DNA of 37,150 nt, from the NCBI GenBank assembly GCA_018303075.1, contig JAGVYW010000041.1, forward strand, positions 1 through 37,150, written 5' to 3'. Positions 26,303 through 34,839 of the stretch are shown here, in pieces. This DNA is from Candidatus Woesearchaeota archaeon. Lineage in GTDB: Archaea; Nanobdellota; Nanobdellia; Woesearchaeales; DSVV01. The position numbers were made by a program, and so were the translations under genes. The notes beneath the pieces were generated by a model. It saw nothing but the letters and a program-made list of their open reading frames with translations. It made no database searches and was not told the DNA's origin. The number at the start of each line of letters is the position of its first letter. Position 1 is the first letter of the stretch.

Positions 26303-28969
26303 TTATTCTGTAGTTGCAGGTACTGCTGCTGGTACTGCTGGAGCAACTGGTTCAGCTGCTTTGACTTTTTCTTTGTCAACTGCTAATTCAGTTCTTGTTT
26401 TCCAAGCAAGTGTACTTTCACTTACTGTTAAAGCAACAACTTCATCGCCTTTTAACATGAACTTCTTGTATTCGTTCAACATCTTAGCAGCTAATCTTGT
26501 GTCGTCAGCTGATTGTCCTGCTACAACCAAAGCTATCTTTCCACCTTCTTGGTTGTATAGCTTGATTACTGCTTGACCAACTTCAATACCTAGAGCACTT
26601 GCACAGTCTGCTGGGTTACCCATCAATTCTGCTACAACTGCATTAGCACATGGACCACCTATTGCAATGATATTCTTTGTTTTTGCATCAGTTACTTCAG
26701 TATCCAATTTTGTTTGATCAACACCAATTGGTTGCATTTCAATTGTGTATTCGCCGCCTGTTACAGTTGCTGTTGCAGCTGATGCTGGTGCTAAGTACAC
26801 TTGTGCATATACAGCATTTCTTGGGTGTGTTACTACAATCTTTTGTTTTGATGAATCATCATCTATCCAGATTTCTGTACCTTTCAATGTCATTGCTATT
26901 TGGTTGTCATCATCTGTGTTGCTTACAGGTTTTTTACCAAATGATACTGCTGCTGGAACTGAATGTCCCCATTCTAAAACATTGTCATCAGAGTCATCGT
27001 ATGTTGCGTTAAATAAAAATGTATTTGCACCTGCAACGTAGCTTGCTGCAGCTAAATCACCATCATTGTATTCTGAAAAGTTACCAGGGTTATATGAAAG
27101 GTTTAATGGTGCAAATGATGCATTTCCATAATTTGTTGCTGATATGTTACCTGCTTGACAGTTATCAAAAGCGATGGTTCCTTTTTCTTTTGTTTGCAAT
27201 TGAACAAAAGATGCACGTGCTGTACATCCAACAACTCCAGTATATGCAGTATACCCACTACCTAAAGTAGTAAAGGTAATGGCACTTGTTCCAGCTGTTG
27301 CAGTTCCACCATCGAAAGTTAATGTAATTGAACCAGCACCACCACTTAATGAGAAAGTGTTAGCCCCAATTGCATTAAATGCTTTATCATTTGTTTCAGT
27401 TCCAGTTGTTAAATCTTCAAAACTAATCTTTGAGTCAGTCAAATCTAATTTTGAGATTTTTACCAAGTGACCATCTTTAGTTGTTCCTGAAGATACAAGG
27501 AATTTTGCACCCTTACAATCAGTTAAGTTTACTGAAGAGATACAACCATCTCCTTGCAAATAGATTTTACCATCAACTGTATCAACATCATCTCCCCAAT
27601 AAGCTTTACCATCACCGTCTTTGGATTTCAGACTCAATTTCATATCCTTACCTTCACGAGTAACAAATTTAATAGTTCCTGTTTTTCCACTTGCATCAAA
27701 AGTAATTGTTTCAGTATCTCCTTTGACAAGTTCACTGAAAACAATTTTGAAACCACCAAATACTGGATCAACTAATGAATCACCTGGTGCTAAGTAAAGC
27801 TTGTCATTATCAGGTCTTACTCGAACATCCATTGTTTTCCATTTGTTTTTAGTTGCAGTTCCTCCTGAATCAGTACCAAAATAGGCATCAGCATACCAAC
27901 CATTCACATCGGAGATTTTTTTCTCATTTAATTTTGCTTCGGTTGCATGTTCTAATTCAAGTGTTGCTGCTCCTACTGAAATCTTACAGACATCAGTGTC
28001 TTTTGCTTCAGAGGCAATTTCTCGTCCTTCAATTGCACCAATTACAACACCATTTACTGTTTCAGTTGTTCCTGTATCAACCCAGATTAATTGACCATCA
28101 ACAAGCAATCCACAGGATGTTGCTCCTTCGTTCAAATCTGACATTGTTACTGTGTGTTCTGTACCATCAACAGTTACTTTTACAGATTCACCTTGACTTA
28201 ACCATTGCACGTTTTCTCCACCCAATAGTTTAAGTGTGTTTACCCCAGTAGATGTTGGTGTTGAACCACCCATTGTACCCAATTTTGAATTGACAATAGT
28301 GTAAGATTTACCCATTATTTTGAGAGTAGTTCCTTCCAAATCAGCTTTTAAAAGAGCAGACGTTGAGTTATCAACATCAACTGCAGTGTCAAATTCTAAT
28401 GTGTAGTTCCATGCATAATTGTTTGATGCATCTGAAACATATAAGTATGTTCCTGCTTTAGGAGCTACATCATCATCTTGCGCATGTTGCAATACTAAAG
28501 TTCTATCAACTTGGAATCGCAAGTTTTGTACATAATCTTCAGTATTCTTGTTGTTTCCTTCATTATCTTTGTAGGAACCATCACCAAATACACCTGGCAT
28601 TTCTGATGAACCAATAGTTGCATCTGTTTGGTTTGCACTTTGGTTGTAGTACCAATCATTGCTACCCATTTTGTATCCGCCTGTTACGTCAACTGCTGTT
28701 GATGTTGCAGCTGCGTTTGCATTTTTTGGTGTCTTCTTGACAGCTACTTGTTGTACTGATGTTTGTATAGAACTTAATCCAATAATATCTTCTGCTTTAG
28801 CGTTCTTTCCTACAACAAACATACCGTCAAACTTTCCGTCTGCGCTAATAAAATTTGTTGGAAATCCTGCTAAATCTCCAGCAGCCATTGCTCCGATAAC
28901 AGTTGCTCCTAACATTGAAGCGCCCATTCCTAATGCTGCGATCTTTTTTACTGTTTTTCTTAATTCCAT
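26303..28969 (-). CDS. S-layer protein
   Basis: 888 aa; signal peptide MELRKTVKKIAALGMGASMLGATVIGAMAA; VVGKNAKAEDIIGLSSI; IAIGGPCANAV...CASALGIEVGQAVIKLY; SD TAAGGAGGTG upstream. Confidence 0.9.
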   Translation of the reverse strand: MELRKTVKKIAALGMGASMLGATVIGAMAAGDLAGFPTNFISADGKFDGMFVVGKNAKAEDIIGLSSIQTSVQQVAVKKTPKNANAAATSTAVDVTGGYKMGSNDWYYNQSANQTDATIGSSEMPGVFGDGSYKDNEGNNKNTEDYVQNLRFQVDRTLVLQHAQDDDVAPKAGTYLYVSDASNNYAWNYTLEFDTAVDVDNSTSALLKADLEGTTLKIMGKSYTIVNSKLGTMGGSTPTSTGVNTLKLLGGENVQWLSQGESVKVTVDGTEHTVTMSDLNEGATSCGLLVDGQLIWVDTGTTETVNGVVIGAIEGREIASEAKDTDVCKISVGAATLELEHATEAKLNEKKISDVNGWYADAYFGTDSGGTATKNKWKTMDVRVRPDNDKLYLAPGDSLVDPVFGGFKIVFSELVKGDTETITFDASGKTGTIKFVTREGKDMKLSLKSKDGDGKAYWGDDVDTVDGKIYLQGDGCISSVNLTDCKGAKFLVSSGTTKDGHLVKISKLDLTDSKISFEDLTTGTETNDKAFNAIGANTFSLSGGAGSITLTFDGGTATAGTSAITFTTLGSGYTAYTGVVGCTARASFVQLQTKEKGTIAFDNCQAGNISATNYGNASFAPLNLSYNPGNFSEYNDGDLAAASYVAGANTFLFNATYDDSDDNVLEWGHSVPAAVSFGKKPVSNTDDDNQIAMTLKGTEIWIDDDSSKQKIVVTHPRNAVYAQVYLAPASAATATVTGGEYTIEMQPIGVDQTKLDTEVTDAKTKNIIAIGGPCANAVVAELMGNPADCASALGIEVGQAVIKLYNQEGGKIALVVAGQSADDTRLAAKMLNEYKKFMLKGDEVVALTVSESTLAWKTRTELAVDKEKVKAAEPVAPAVPAAVPATTE

Positions 28970-29037
28970 CGTCCTAACACCTCCTTAGTGTTGTTTAGGC
29001 TACCATTATTTTTTTATTTTTATTTTTTTTGGTTGTG

Positions 29038-29060
29038 TACAATACGTACAAAGTATTGTA
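29038..29060. promoter_or_regulatory. 8-bp inverted repeat upstream of the S-layer gene
   Basis: TACAATAC-GTACAAA-GTATTGTA, about 70-90 nt upstream of the S-layer ATG. Confidence 0.45.
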
Positions 29061-29300
29061 TGACACTACACAAATTCTGTTTAATAGATCCGATAGGTAT
29101 TTGGATACTAAAAACTACAAAAGCTAAATGGCAAAGACTTATTTATAAAGCTTTCGTGATGGTTTTTTCTACAAAAACCGTTCGAATAGGTTATAATGGC
29201 TAAAAATAAAGAATTTTCTCGTTTCAGACGTTTACTACAAACAAGTGATGGTTGGGAAATCGTTACAGTTTTCAGAAAAAAAACTGCAATGATTTATAAA

Positions 29301-29350
29301 TTAGTATTTGCGAACTCGCTTCGCAGGTTGTGTCACAATGCAAATACTAA
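29301..29350. repeat. Dispersed hairpin with embedded IS-terminus motif
   Basis: TTAGTATTTGC (GAACTCGCTTCGCAGGTTGTGTCACAAT) GCAAATACTAA; 11-bp perfect stem. Confidence 0.75.
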
Positions 29351-29371
29351 AACCTGTAATCCGCACAATAG

Positions 29372-30517
29372 CTATTTTTTCAAGATGTTCTCTAATTTCT
29401 TCAGATTATTAACCACTTGTACATTATTAGGATTCAATATATAGGCTTTATGCAAAAAACCATATGCTTCTTTGTATTGCTTATCTGTAGCTGCGAGCAT
29501 TGCTAATCCATTGTATGCATCTGCATTTGCTATATGTGTGTTGCTTTTATGGAAACAATTGAGTGCTTCATCAAATAACTGCTGTTTAAAATAAACAATA
29601 CCTAATATATAATATAGGTAAGATAATTCCTTTGTATCTTGCTTATTTATACCTGATTCTTGTTGAGATTGTAAATATTTGATATGATCAGCTAATAGCT
29701 GCTGAGACTCTGTAACTTTGCCAAGTTTCACTAAGAAATCTGACAAAATCCTAATAGTATTAGGGAAATTTTTGTTCTGCCTATATATAGTATATAGCAG
29801 CTCTACTGATTTAGTCATTTGTTTATTATCTGCATATGCCATTGCAAGGTTAAACAAAACAATAGAATCATCTGGATAGAGCAATAGTTGTTTTTCTGCT
29901 AAATCCAAATAATATTGTTTTTTTGTTTGTGAGAGATTTGCATCAAATCCAAGATGATGCACTATATGATTAGTCATCACAACTTGTTGTTTTGTATTAG
30001 CAATGCCATCTAATTGTTCATGAACTAGATATTTGTATTGCAATTGTAGAATATTCTTGAATAATTTGATAAACGGTCGTTCGCTATAGCCTTTGAATTG
30101 TTTTTGCAAATACTCTGGAATTTGTGTTTTATCTTCTTGAATACTCTTGAAACTAGGAATAGTAATGTTATTTGTATAATTCCTCTGTAGAAAAGAAATA
30201 GCTAGTAGTTCTTTATTGTTCTCAAACTGAAACAAAACATCTTTTGGATTAAACATTACAAACTCATCAGCATCAATCACAAAGATCCATTCTTTTGCTG
30301 CTTTTGATAATGAAAAGTTTCTAGCTGCTGAAAAATCATCAATCCAAGCAAAATCATAGATATTGTCTGTAAATTGTCGCGCAATTTGTTTTGTATTATC
30401 TGTTGAACCAGTATCTACTATAATAATCTCATCAGCAACGTTTTTGACAGACTCCAAACATTGCTGTAGATATTGTTGTTCGTTCTTGACAATCATACAT
30501 ACTGAGATTGTTGACAT
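29372..30517 (-). CDS. Family 2 glycosyltransferase with TPR-type C-terminus
   Basis: ISVCMIVKNEQQYLQQCLESVKNVADEIIIVDTGSTDNT ... VIDADEF; C-terminal TPR-like repeats. Confidence 0.9.
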   Translation of the reverse strand: MSTISVCMIVKNEQQYLQQCLESVKNVADEIIIVDTGSTDNTKQIARQFTDNIYDFAWIDDFSAARNFSLSKAAKEWIFVIDADEFVMFNPKDVLFQFENNKELLAISFLQRNYTNNITIPSFKSIQEDKTQIPEYLQKQFKGYSERPFIKLFKNILQLQYKYLVHEQLDGIANTKQQVVMTNHIVHHLGFDANLSQTKKQYYLDLAEKQLLLYPDDSIVLFNLAMAYADNKQMTKSVELLYTIYRQNKNFPNTIRILSDFLVKLGKVTESQQLLADHIKYLQSQQESGINKQDTKELSYLYYILGIVYFKQQLFDEALNCFHKSNTHIANADAYNGLAMLAATDKQYKEAYGFLHKAYILNPNNVQVVNNLKKLENILKK

Positions 30518-30571
30518 AAATTTATAGAAAAATAAAGGGGTTTATATAATTATATTAGATAGAACATAGTG

Positions 30572-30659
30572 ATGTTACACTAAAACGTAACATTCATACA
30601 GTAGATGTTACACTAAAACGTAACATTTATATAGTAGATGTTACACTAAAACGTAACAT
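30572..30659. promoter_or_regulatory. Three 22-bp palindromic repeats with exact 33-bp period upstream of the ATPase gene
   Basis: ATGTTACACTAAAACGTAACAT at 30572, 30605 and 30638; TATA-like TTTATATA between copies 2 and 3; copy 3 overlaps the ATG at 30658. Confidence 0.85.
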
Positions 30660-31962
30660 GGAACTAAAGAAGCTTGTTGAGTGGAATCCATGGTGGGAAG
30701 ATATTGCATCATTAGAGAAATTAAAGGGAATTGAAAGAGAGAGCTATAAAGAAATAGTTAAATCAATTGCTATAAAAGAAATAACAGTTATACTTGGAGT
30801 GAGAAGATCTGGAAAAAGTACATTAATGTATCAAATGATTCATCACTTATTAAAAAAAGGAATTAATGCCAAGCAAATATTATTTATCAATTTAGAAGAT
30901 ATTGCATTAGCAAAAGATACATTAGATGAAATTTATCTATGTTATAGAGAAAATCTTAATCAAGAACATAAAGCATATATTTTTTTGGATGAAATTCAGC
31001 GAAAGGAACACTGGGAAAGTTGGCTCAGAAAGAAATATGATCTTAAAACAGATGATAAATTTGTAATATCAGGTTCTTGCTCGTATCTTTTAAGAAAAGA
31101 GTATGCAACTTTGCTAACAGGCAGAAACTTAACATTTGAAATATACCCCTTAAGTTTTAAAGAATTTCTAATATTTAAAGATGTATATATAGAGCAAGAA
31201 AATATTAAAAAAGAGATAATCACAGAAAAAACAAGAACTACAATAATAAATATGCTCAAAGAATATATAGAACAAGGTGGATTTCCTGAAATAGTTTTAA
31301 AAGAAGAGCAATATAAATCAAAAATATTAAAACAATATTTTGATGATATACTCTATAAAGACATTATTGGGCGATATAACCTAAATTCTCAAAGAACAAA
31401 AGAATTTGCTGTATTTCTTATAACAAACATAACAAAATTTATTTCATTAAGAAATATAAGAAATGCTTTATCATTTTCATACGATACAACAAAAGAGTAT
31501 CTCTCTTATTATAAAGAGGCATATCTCTTTTTCACAACAGATTATTTTTCATACTCATTGAAAGAACAAAAAATAATGGCATCAAAGATATATACTATAG
31601 ATTCAGGGCTGCGAAATGCTGTTTCTTTCCGCTTTTCACAAGATGATGGAAAATTAGTAGAAAATATTGTGTTTATTGAACTTCTGAGAAAAGAAATGCA
31701 TCCTTATTATTGGAAAGGAAAAAATGAGGTTGATTTTGTTATTAAAGAAAATGATCAAATGATAACAGCAATAAATGTAACATATAGTGATGAAATAGAA
31801 GAACGAGAAGTAAAAGCTTTACAAGAATTCAAGAATAATTTCAAAAAAGTAAAGAAAGCAATTATTATAACAAAGAATCTTGAAAAACAGCAAGATGATA
31901 TTTATTTCATACCACTTTGGAAATGGCTGTTGATTGGAAAAGATGAAATAATACCTAAATAA
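30658..31962 (+). CDS. AAA_14/DUF4143 family ATPase
   Basis: ILGVRRSGKSTLMYQM Walker A; YIFLDEIQ Walker B; ISGSCSYLLRKEYATLLTGR; C-terminal nuclease-like YYWKGKNEVDFVI. Confidence 0.85.
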   Translation: MELKKLVEWNPWWEDIASLEKLKGIERESYKEIVKSIAIKEITVILGVRRSGKSTLMYQMIHHLLKKGINAKQILFINLEDIALAKDTLDEIYLCYRENLNQEHKAYIFLDEIQRKEHWESWLRKKYDLKTDDKFVISGSCSYLLRKEYATLLTGRNLTFEIYPLSFKEFLIFKDVYIEQENIKKEIITEKTRTTIINMLKEYIEQGGFPEIVLKEEQYKSKILKQYFDDILYKDIIGRYNLNSQRTKEFAVFLITNITKFISLRNIRNALSFSYDTTKEYLSYYKEAYLFFTTDYFSYSLKEQKIMASKIYTIDSGLRNAVSFRFSQDDGKLVENIVFIELLRKEMHPYYWKGKNEVDFVIKENDQMITAINVTYSDEIEEREVKALQEFKNNFKKVKKAIIITKNLEKQQDDIYFIPLWKWLLIGKDEIIPK

Positions 31963-32043
31963 ATATTAAGAATAAAATATAATAAATACTGCGGAGAGCA
32001 GGATTTGAACCTGCGTAGGCACTAAGCCAATAGGTAACTTAAA

Positions 32044-32069
32044 GTCACAGCTTTTTGCAAAGCTCATCT
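32044..32069 (-). other. Intron 2 of tRNA-Leu (~26 nt, at the 5' side of the anticodon loop; ends approximate)
   Basis: AGGTA [AGATGAGCTTTGCAAAAAGCTGTGAC] TTTAAGT TACCT; AGCTTT-GCAA-AAAGCT hairpin. Confidence 0.6.
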
Positions 32070-32074
32070 TACCT

Positions 32075-32125
32075 AAGCTTGGACAGATTGGTATACTATA
32101 TATAGTATAGATACCAAACTTCTAT
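32075..32125 (-). other. Intron 1 of tRNA-Leu (~51 nt, near 26/27 between D- and anticodon arms; ends approximate)
   Basis: TTGGTAT...ATACCAA hairpin, with GGATAG/CTGTCC outer pairing. Confidence 0.6.
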
Positions 32126-32212
32126 CCCGTTTGGCCGCTCCGGCATCTCCGCAATATCATAAGAGAAGTTTTTACCTAATATATATAGTTAATGATTTAA
32201 ATTTAATAAAGC

Positions 32213-32434
32213 TCAATAACTATAAGCAGTAGAACAACTAAACATTTTTTGCATATTACCTAAATAATCTTTTCCTATATCAGCAATACTATGTCTTTTA
32301 TTCTCTACTTTTGCTTTTCTTGCAAATTTTAATGATTCTACTCTTTTTGGTTCTAATAAACATTTCAAATATTGTGGTAATCTTTCCATTGCTGCTGTTT
32401 TTTGTTCTTCAACAGTTTTTTTGCTTCCACCCAT
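32213..32434 (-). CDS. Small uncharacterised protein
   Basis: MGGSKKTVEEQKTAAMERLPQYLKCLLEPKRVESLKFARKAK... Confidence 0.45.
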   Translation of the reverse strand: MGGSKKTVEEQKTAAMERLPQYLKCLLEPKRVESLKFARKAKVENKRHSIADIGKDYLGNMQKMFSCSTAYSY

Positions 32435-32522
32435 ATTAATCACCGTTTTATAATATTTTAGATTTAATTGAATATAATCAATACTTAATAACTTCTGATT
32501 GAAGAAAATAATAATTAAGAAT

Positions 32523-32684
32523 CTATTTTATCTGCCAAGCATAGCTTCGTATTCTTGCAGTGTTGCCATAACCACATGATGCGCAGATTTTTCTGTTTTT
32601 GTGAAACGCATGCTTTCCACAGCGTCTACAGATAATGTGTGATCCTGCTTTATTATGTTGCCCTTGCGAATATGTTCCCTTCAT
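32523..32684 (-). CDS. rpl37e: Ribosomal protein L37e
   Basis: MKGTYSQGQHNKAGSHIICRRCGKHAFHKNRKICASCGYGNTARIRSYAWQIK*; directly downstream of LSm, a typical archaeal arrangement; absent from the ORF track. Confidence 0.9.
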   Translation of the reverse strand: MKGTYSQGQHNKAGSHIICRRCGKHAFHKNRKICASCGYGNTARIRSYAWQIK

Positions 32685-32712
32685 TTTCTACACCAAAGTT
32701 AGTTGATAGTTT

Positions 32713-32943
32713 TTATTCTGCTGGAGATATAATTGTGATAGTATCTCCACGGATAAATACTGTTCCTAATTTTCGTTTTACTTCGCCATCTACTCTTTCT
32801 TCTGCATCATTTAGTACTACATTAATATGAATATCAAATGCATTTAATGTTCCTACAATCTGTTTGTTGTTTTTTAATTCTACAATAATTCTTTTGTTTC
32901 GTGCCTTATTTAGCGCATCTAATGGTCTTGAAGCTGATTCCAT
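32713..32943 (-). CDS. LSm/Sm-like archaeal RNA-binding protein
   Basis: LKNNKQIVGTLNAFDIHINVVLNDAEE ... GTVFIRGDTITIISP. Confidence 0.9.
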   Translation of the reverse strand: MESASRPLDALNKARNKRIIVELKNNKQIVGTLNAFDIHINVVLNDAEERVDGEVKRKLGTVFIRGDTITIISPAE

Positions 32944-33075
32944 AGTTCATTCCTCCAAAAAATAAATTAATATAGTTTAGAATAAAAGACTCTTTTATAA
33001 AGCTTTTGAATTTTATGACAAAAAGCTTAAATAGTATGAATGTCTACCTCATTTTTAAAAAAGAGGTGAAAGTAG

Positions 33076-33315
33076 ATGCAATGCCAATGTGGTAATGAGC
33101 CATATAAAGGCGATGTCTTCTGTAGAAAATGTGGAAAGGAGTTACCACAGGTCGAATATTTCTTGTGTGAATGTGGATCAGATGTGCTATTTGAAGATTC
33201 ATTCTGCCATGGATGTGGAGCAAAATTTGATGGGATACAAGATTTAGAAGAAATTGATGCAAAGAAATTTGAGTCGCCTATGAACCTATGTAATTCTTGC
33301 GGACAAGAGATGTAA
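33076..33315 (+). CDS. Multi zinc-ribbon protein
   Basis: CQCG..CRKCGKEL, CECG..CHGCGAKF, CNSCGQEM. Confidence 0.7.
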   Translation: MQCQCGNEPYKGDVFCRKCGKELPQVEYFLCECGSDVLFEDSFCHGCGAKFDGIQDLEEIDAKKFESPMNLCNSCGQEM

Positions 33316-33333
33316 TTATAAGACTACAATTGT

Positions 33334-33747
33334 TTATTTTAGTTTTTTTTGCACACTGGATTGCGCTAATTCGTTTGCAATAGTATTTTCTTTCCTAGGA
33401 ACCCATAGATATTTTAAATAAGAAAAATAGTGTTCTTTTTCCTTAACAAGCTTAAGAATTTTTTGCAAATGTAGTTGTTTGCATTTATATTGATTATTTA
33501 ATACCTTAATTGCCCATTCGCTATCACTTCTTATTTCAATATATCTTTCTTCATAGAAGATTGCTTTTTCCAGTGCAACATCTATTGCTGTTAATTCCGC
33601 AGTATTATTTGTTCCTTTACCAAGATATTGCGAAATCATCTCAATTACTCGTTTACCTTTTCGCATATATACGCCGATGCCCATTGGACCAGGATTGCCT
33701 GAACATGCACCATCAGTGTAAATGTAAACAACTTGTTGTTCTACCAT
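33334..33747 (-). CDS. rnhA: Ribonuclease HI family protein
   Basis: YIYTDGACSGNPGPMGIGVYM; NNTAELTAIDVAL; IRSDSEWAIKVL. Confidence 0.9.
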   Translation of the reverse strand: MVEQQVVYIYTDGACSGNPGPMGIGVYMRKGKRVIEMISQYLGKGTNNTAELTAIDVALEKAIFYEERYIEIRSDSEWAIKVLNNQYKCKQLHLQKILKLVKEKEHYFSYLKYLWVPRKENTIANELAQSSVQKKLK

Positions 33748-33792
33748 AATTTTTTATTTATTCCATAATATAAAAAATTATCGAATTGATTT

Positions 33793-33830
33793 AGTATTTC
33801 CGAGTTCGTTTCATTCACACAGGAAATACT
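33793..33830. repeat. Dispersed hairpin element
   Basis: AGTATTTCC (GAGTTCGTTTCATTCACACA) GGAAATACT, 9-bp stem; loop 18/20 identical to 23908-23927. Confidence 0.65.
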
Positions 33831-33854
33831 TGATTTCGTAATCTTAATAAAGCA

Positions 33855-34211
33855 AAAGCATTATTTTCAAAAAAGAGAAAAAGTAACTAATAAAGAGATA
33901 TTAATCTCTACACTCTTAAGTTTGCGAACAAAAGATCAAGTTACTGCTAAAGCTTCTGAAAGACTTTTTACTTTAGCAAATAATCCTAAAGATGTGGTAA
34001 GATTAAAAATTAATTAGGATGGATTAAAACAAAAAATGCTGAAGAAACTGAATTTGTGCTGCGAAAATTATTGTCACAAAAATATTGGAAAGTATTTAAT
34101 GATTATATTGTTGCGTATGGACAAAATATTTGCTTGCCTATTTCTCCAAAATGTTCTATATGTAAAATAAAACCTTATTGCAAGAGAGTAGGAGTAACAA
34201 GTTCACGATAG
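33855..34211 (+). pseudogene. nth: Endonuclease III (nth) remnant lacking the HhH-GPD core
   Basis: N-terminal ISTLLSLRTKDQVTAKASERLFTLANNPKDVVRL joined out of frame to LGWIKTKNAEETEFVLRKLLSQKYWKVFNDYIVAYGQNICLPISPKCSICKIKPYCKRVG (C-X6-C-X2-C-X5-C). Confidence 0.85.
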
Positions 34212-34215
34212 AATA

Positions 34216-34758
34216 TTAATGCATTTTCTTTTGCTTCTGTAGATTTTTCTGCGTATGTTTTTTCATTCCTATTAGAAAATGCTCATGCTGTTTTTCCAGA
34301 TCAAAGAAATCATCTGCTTCATCTTTGATAAACCGTGATGCTGTCTTGCCAAATGCAATTACTTCTGTCCTGCATCCATGTGATTTTAAGTATGCTAACA
34401 AATCCTTGAAATCACCATCACCTGAAACAATTACAACTGTGTCAACTTTTGGAGCAATTCTGACTGCATCCATTGCAATGCCAATATCCCAATCACCTTT
34501 TTTAGCTCCACCATAAAATATCTGAATATCTTTTGCTTTTACTTCAATGCCTATATTCTCTAATGCATCATGAAACAATGACTCCTCTTGAATATCTGTT
34601 TTTATGACATAAGCAATTGCACGAATTAATTTCCTGCCAGAAACTGCTTTGTCAAGGATAGCCTTGAAATTAACTTTTGTATTGTAGAGATGTTTTGCTG
34701 AATAATAGAGATTTTGTACGTCGAATAAAACTAATACTTTTTGTTCTTTGTGCTTCAT
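34216..34758 (-). CDS. NYN domain (LabA/DUF88, PIN-like) protein
   Basis: VLFDVQNLYYSAK; KGDWDIGIAMDAV; VIVSGDGDFKDLLAYLKSHG. Confidence 0.85.
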   Translation of the reverse strand: MKHKEQKVLVLFDVQNLYYSAKHLYNTKVNFKAILDKAVSGRKLIRAIAYVIKTDIQEESLFHDALENIGIEVKAKDIQIFYGGAKKGDWDIGIAMDAVRIAPKVDTVVIVSGDGDFKDLLAYLKSHGCRTEVIAFGKTASRFIKDEADDFFDLEKQHEHFLIGMKKHTQKNLQKQKKMH

Positions 34759-34839
34759 AAGAAACTTTCTGGATGAGGTTGTTTATTAAGGTTTTGCTTG
34801 CTTTGAATAGTGTAGAGAATTCTTTATCTTAAGATTATT

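Larger units (their letters stand above)
31990..32152 (-). tRNA. tRNA-Leu (anticodon UAA) with two introns
   Basis: GCGGAGA...TCTCCGC acceptor, A73; T-arm GCAGG-TTCAAAT-CCTGC; long variable arm ATTGGCTTAGTGCCTAC; removal of ~51 and ~26 nt gives anticodon arm AGGTA-TTTAAGT-TACCT. Confidence 0.8.

Noticed and set aside
26677-28233. Several plus-strand ORFs inside the S-layer gene
   Set aside because: Antisense shadow ORFs rich in Leu/His/Gln from the S-layer reading frame
29196-29444. 82-aa ORF spanning the hairpin with the IS motif
   Set aside because: Runs through the inverted repeat and antisense to the glycosyltransferase 3' end; unlikely to be a real gene
30572-30659. CRISPR-like array
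   Set aside because: Only three palindromic repeats with 11-nt spacers that are near-identical; no cas genes in the window
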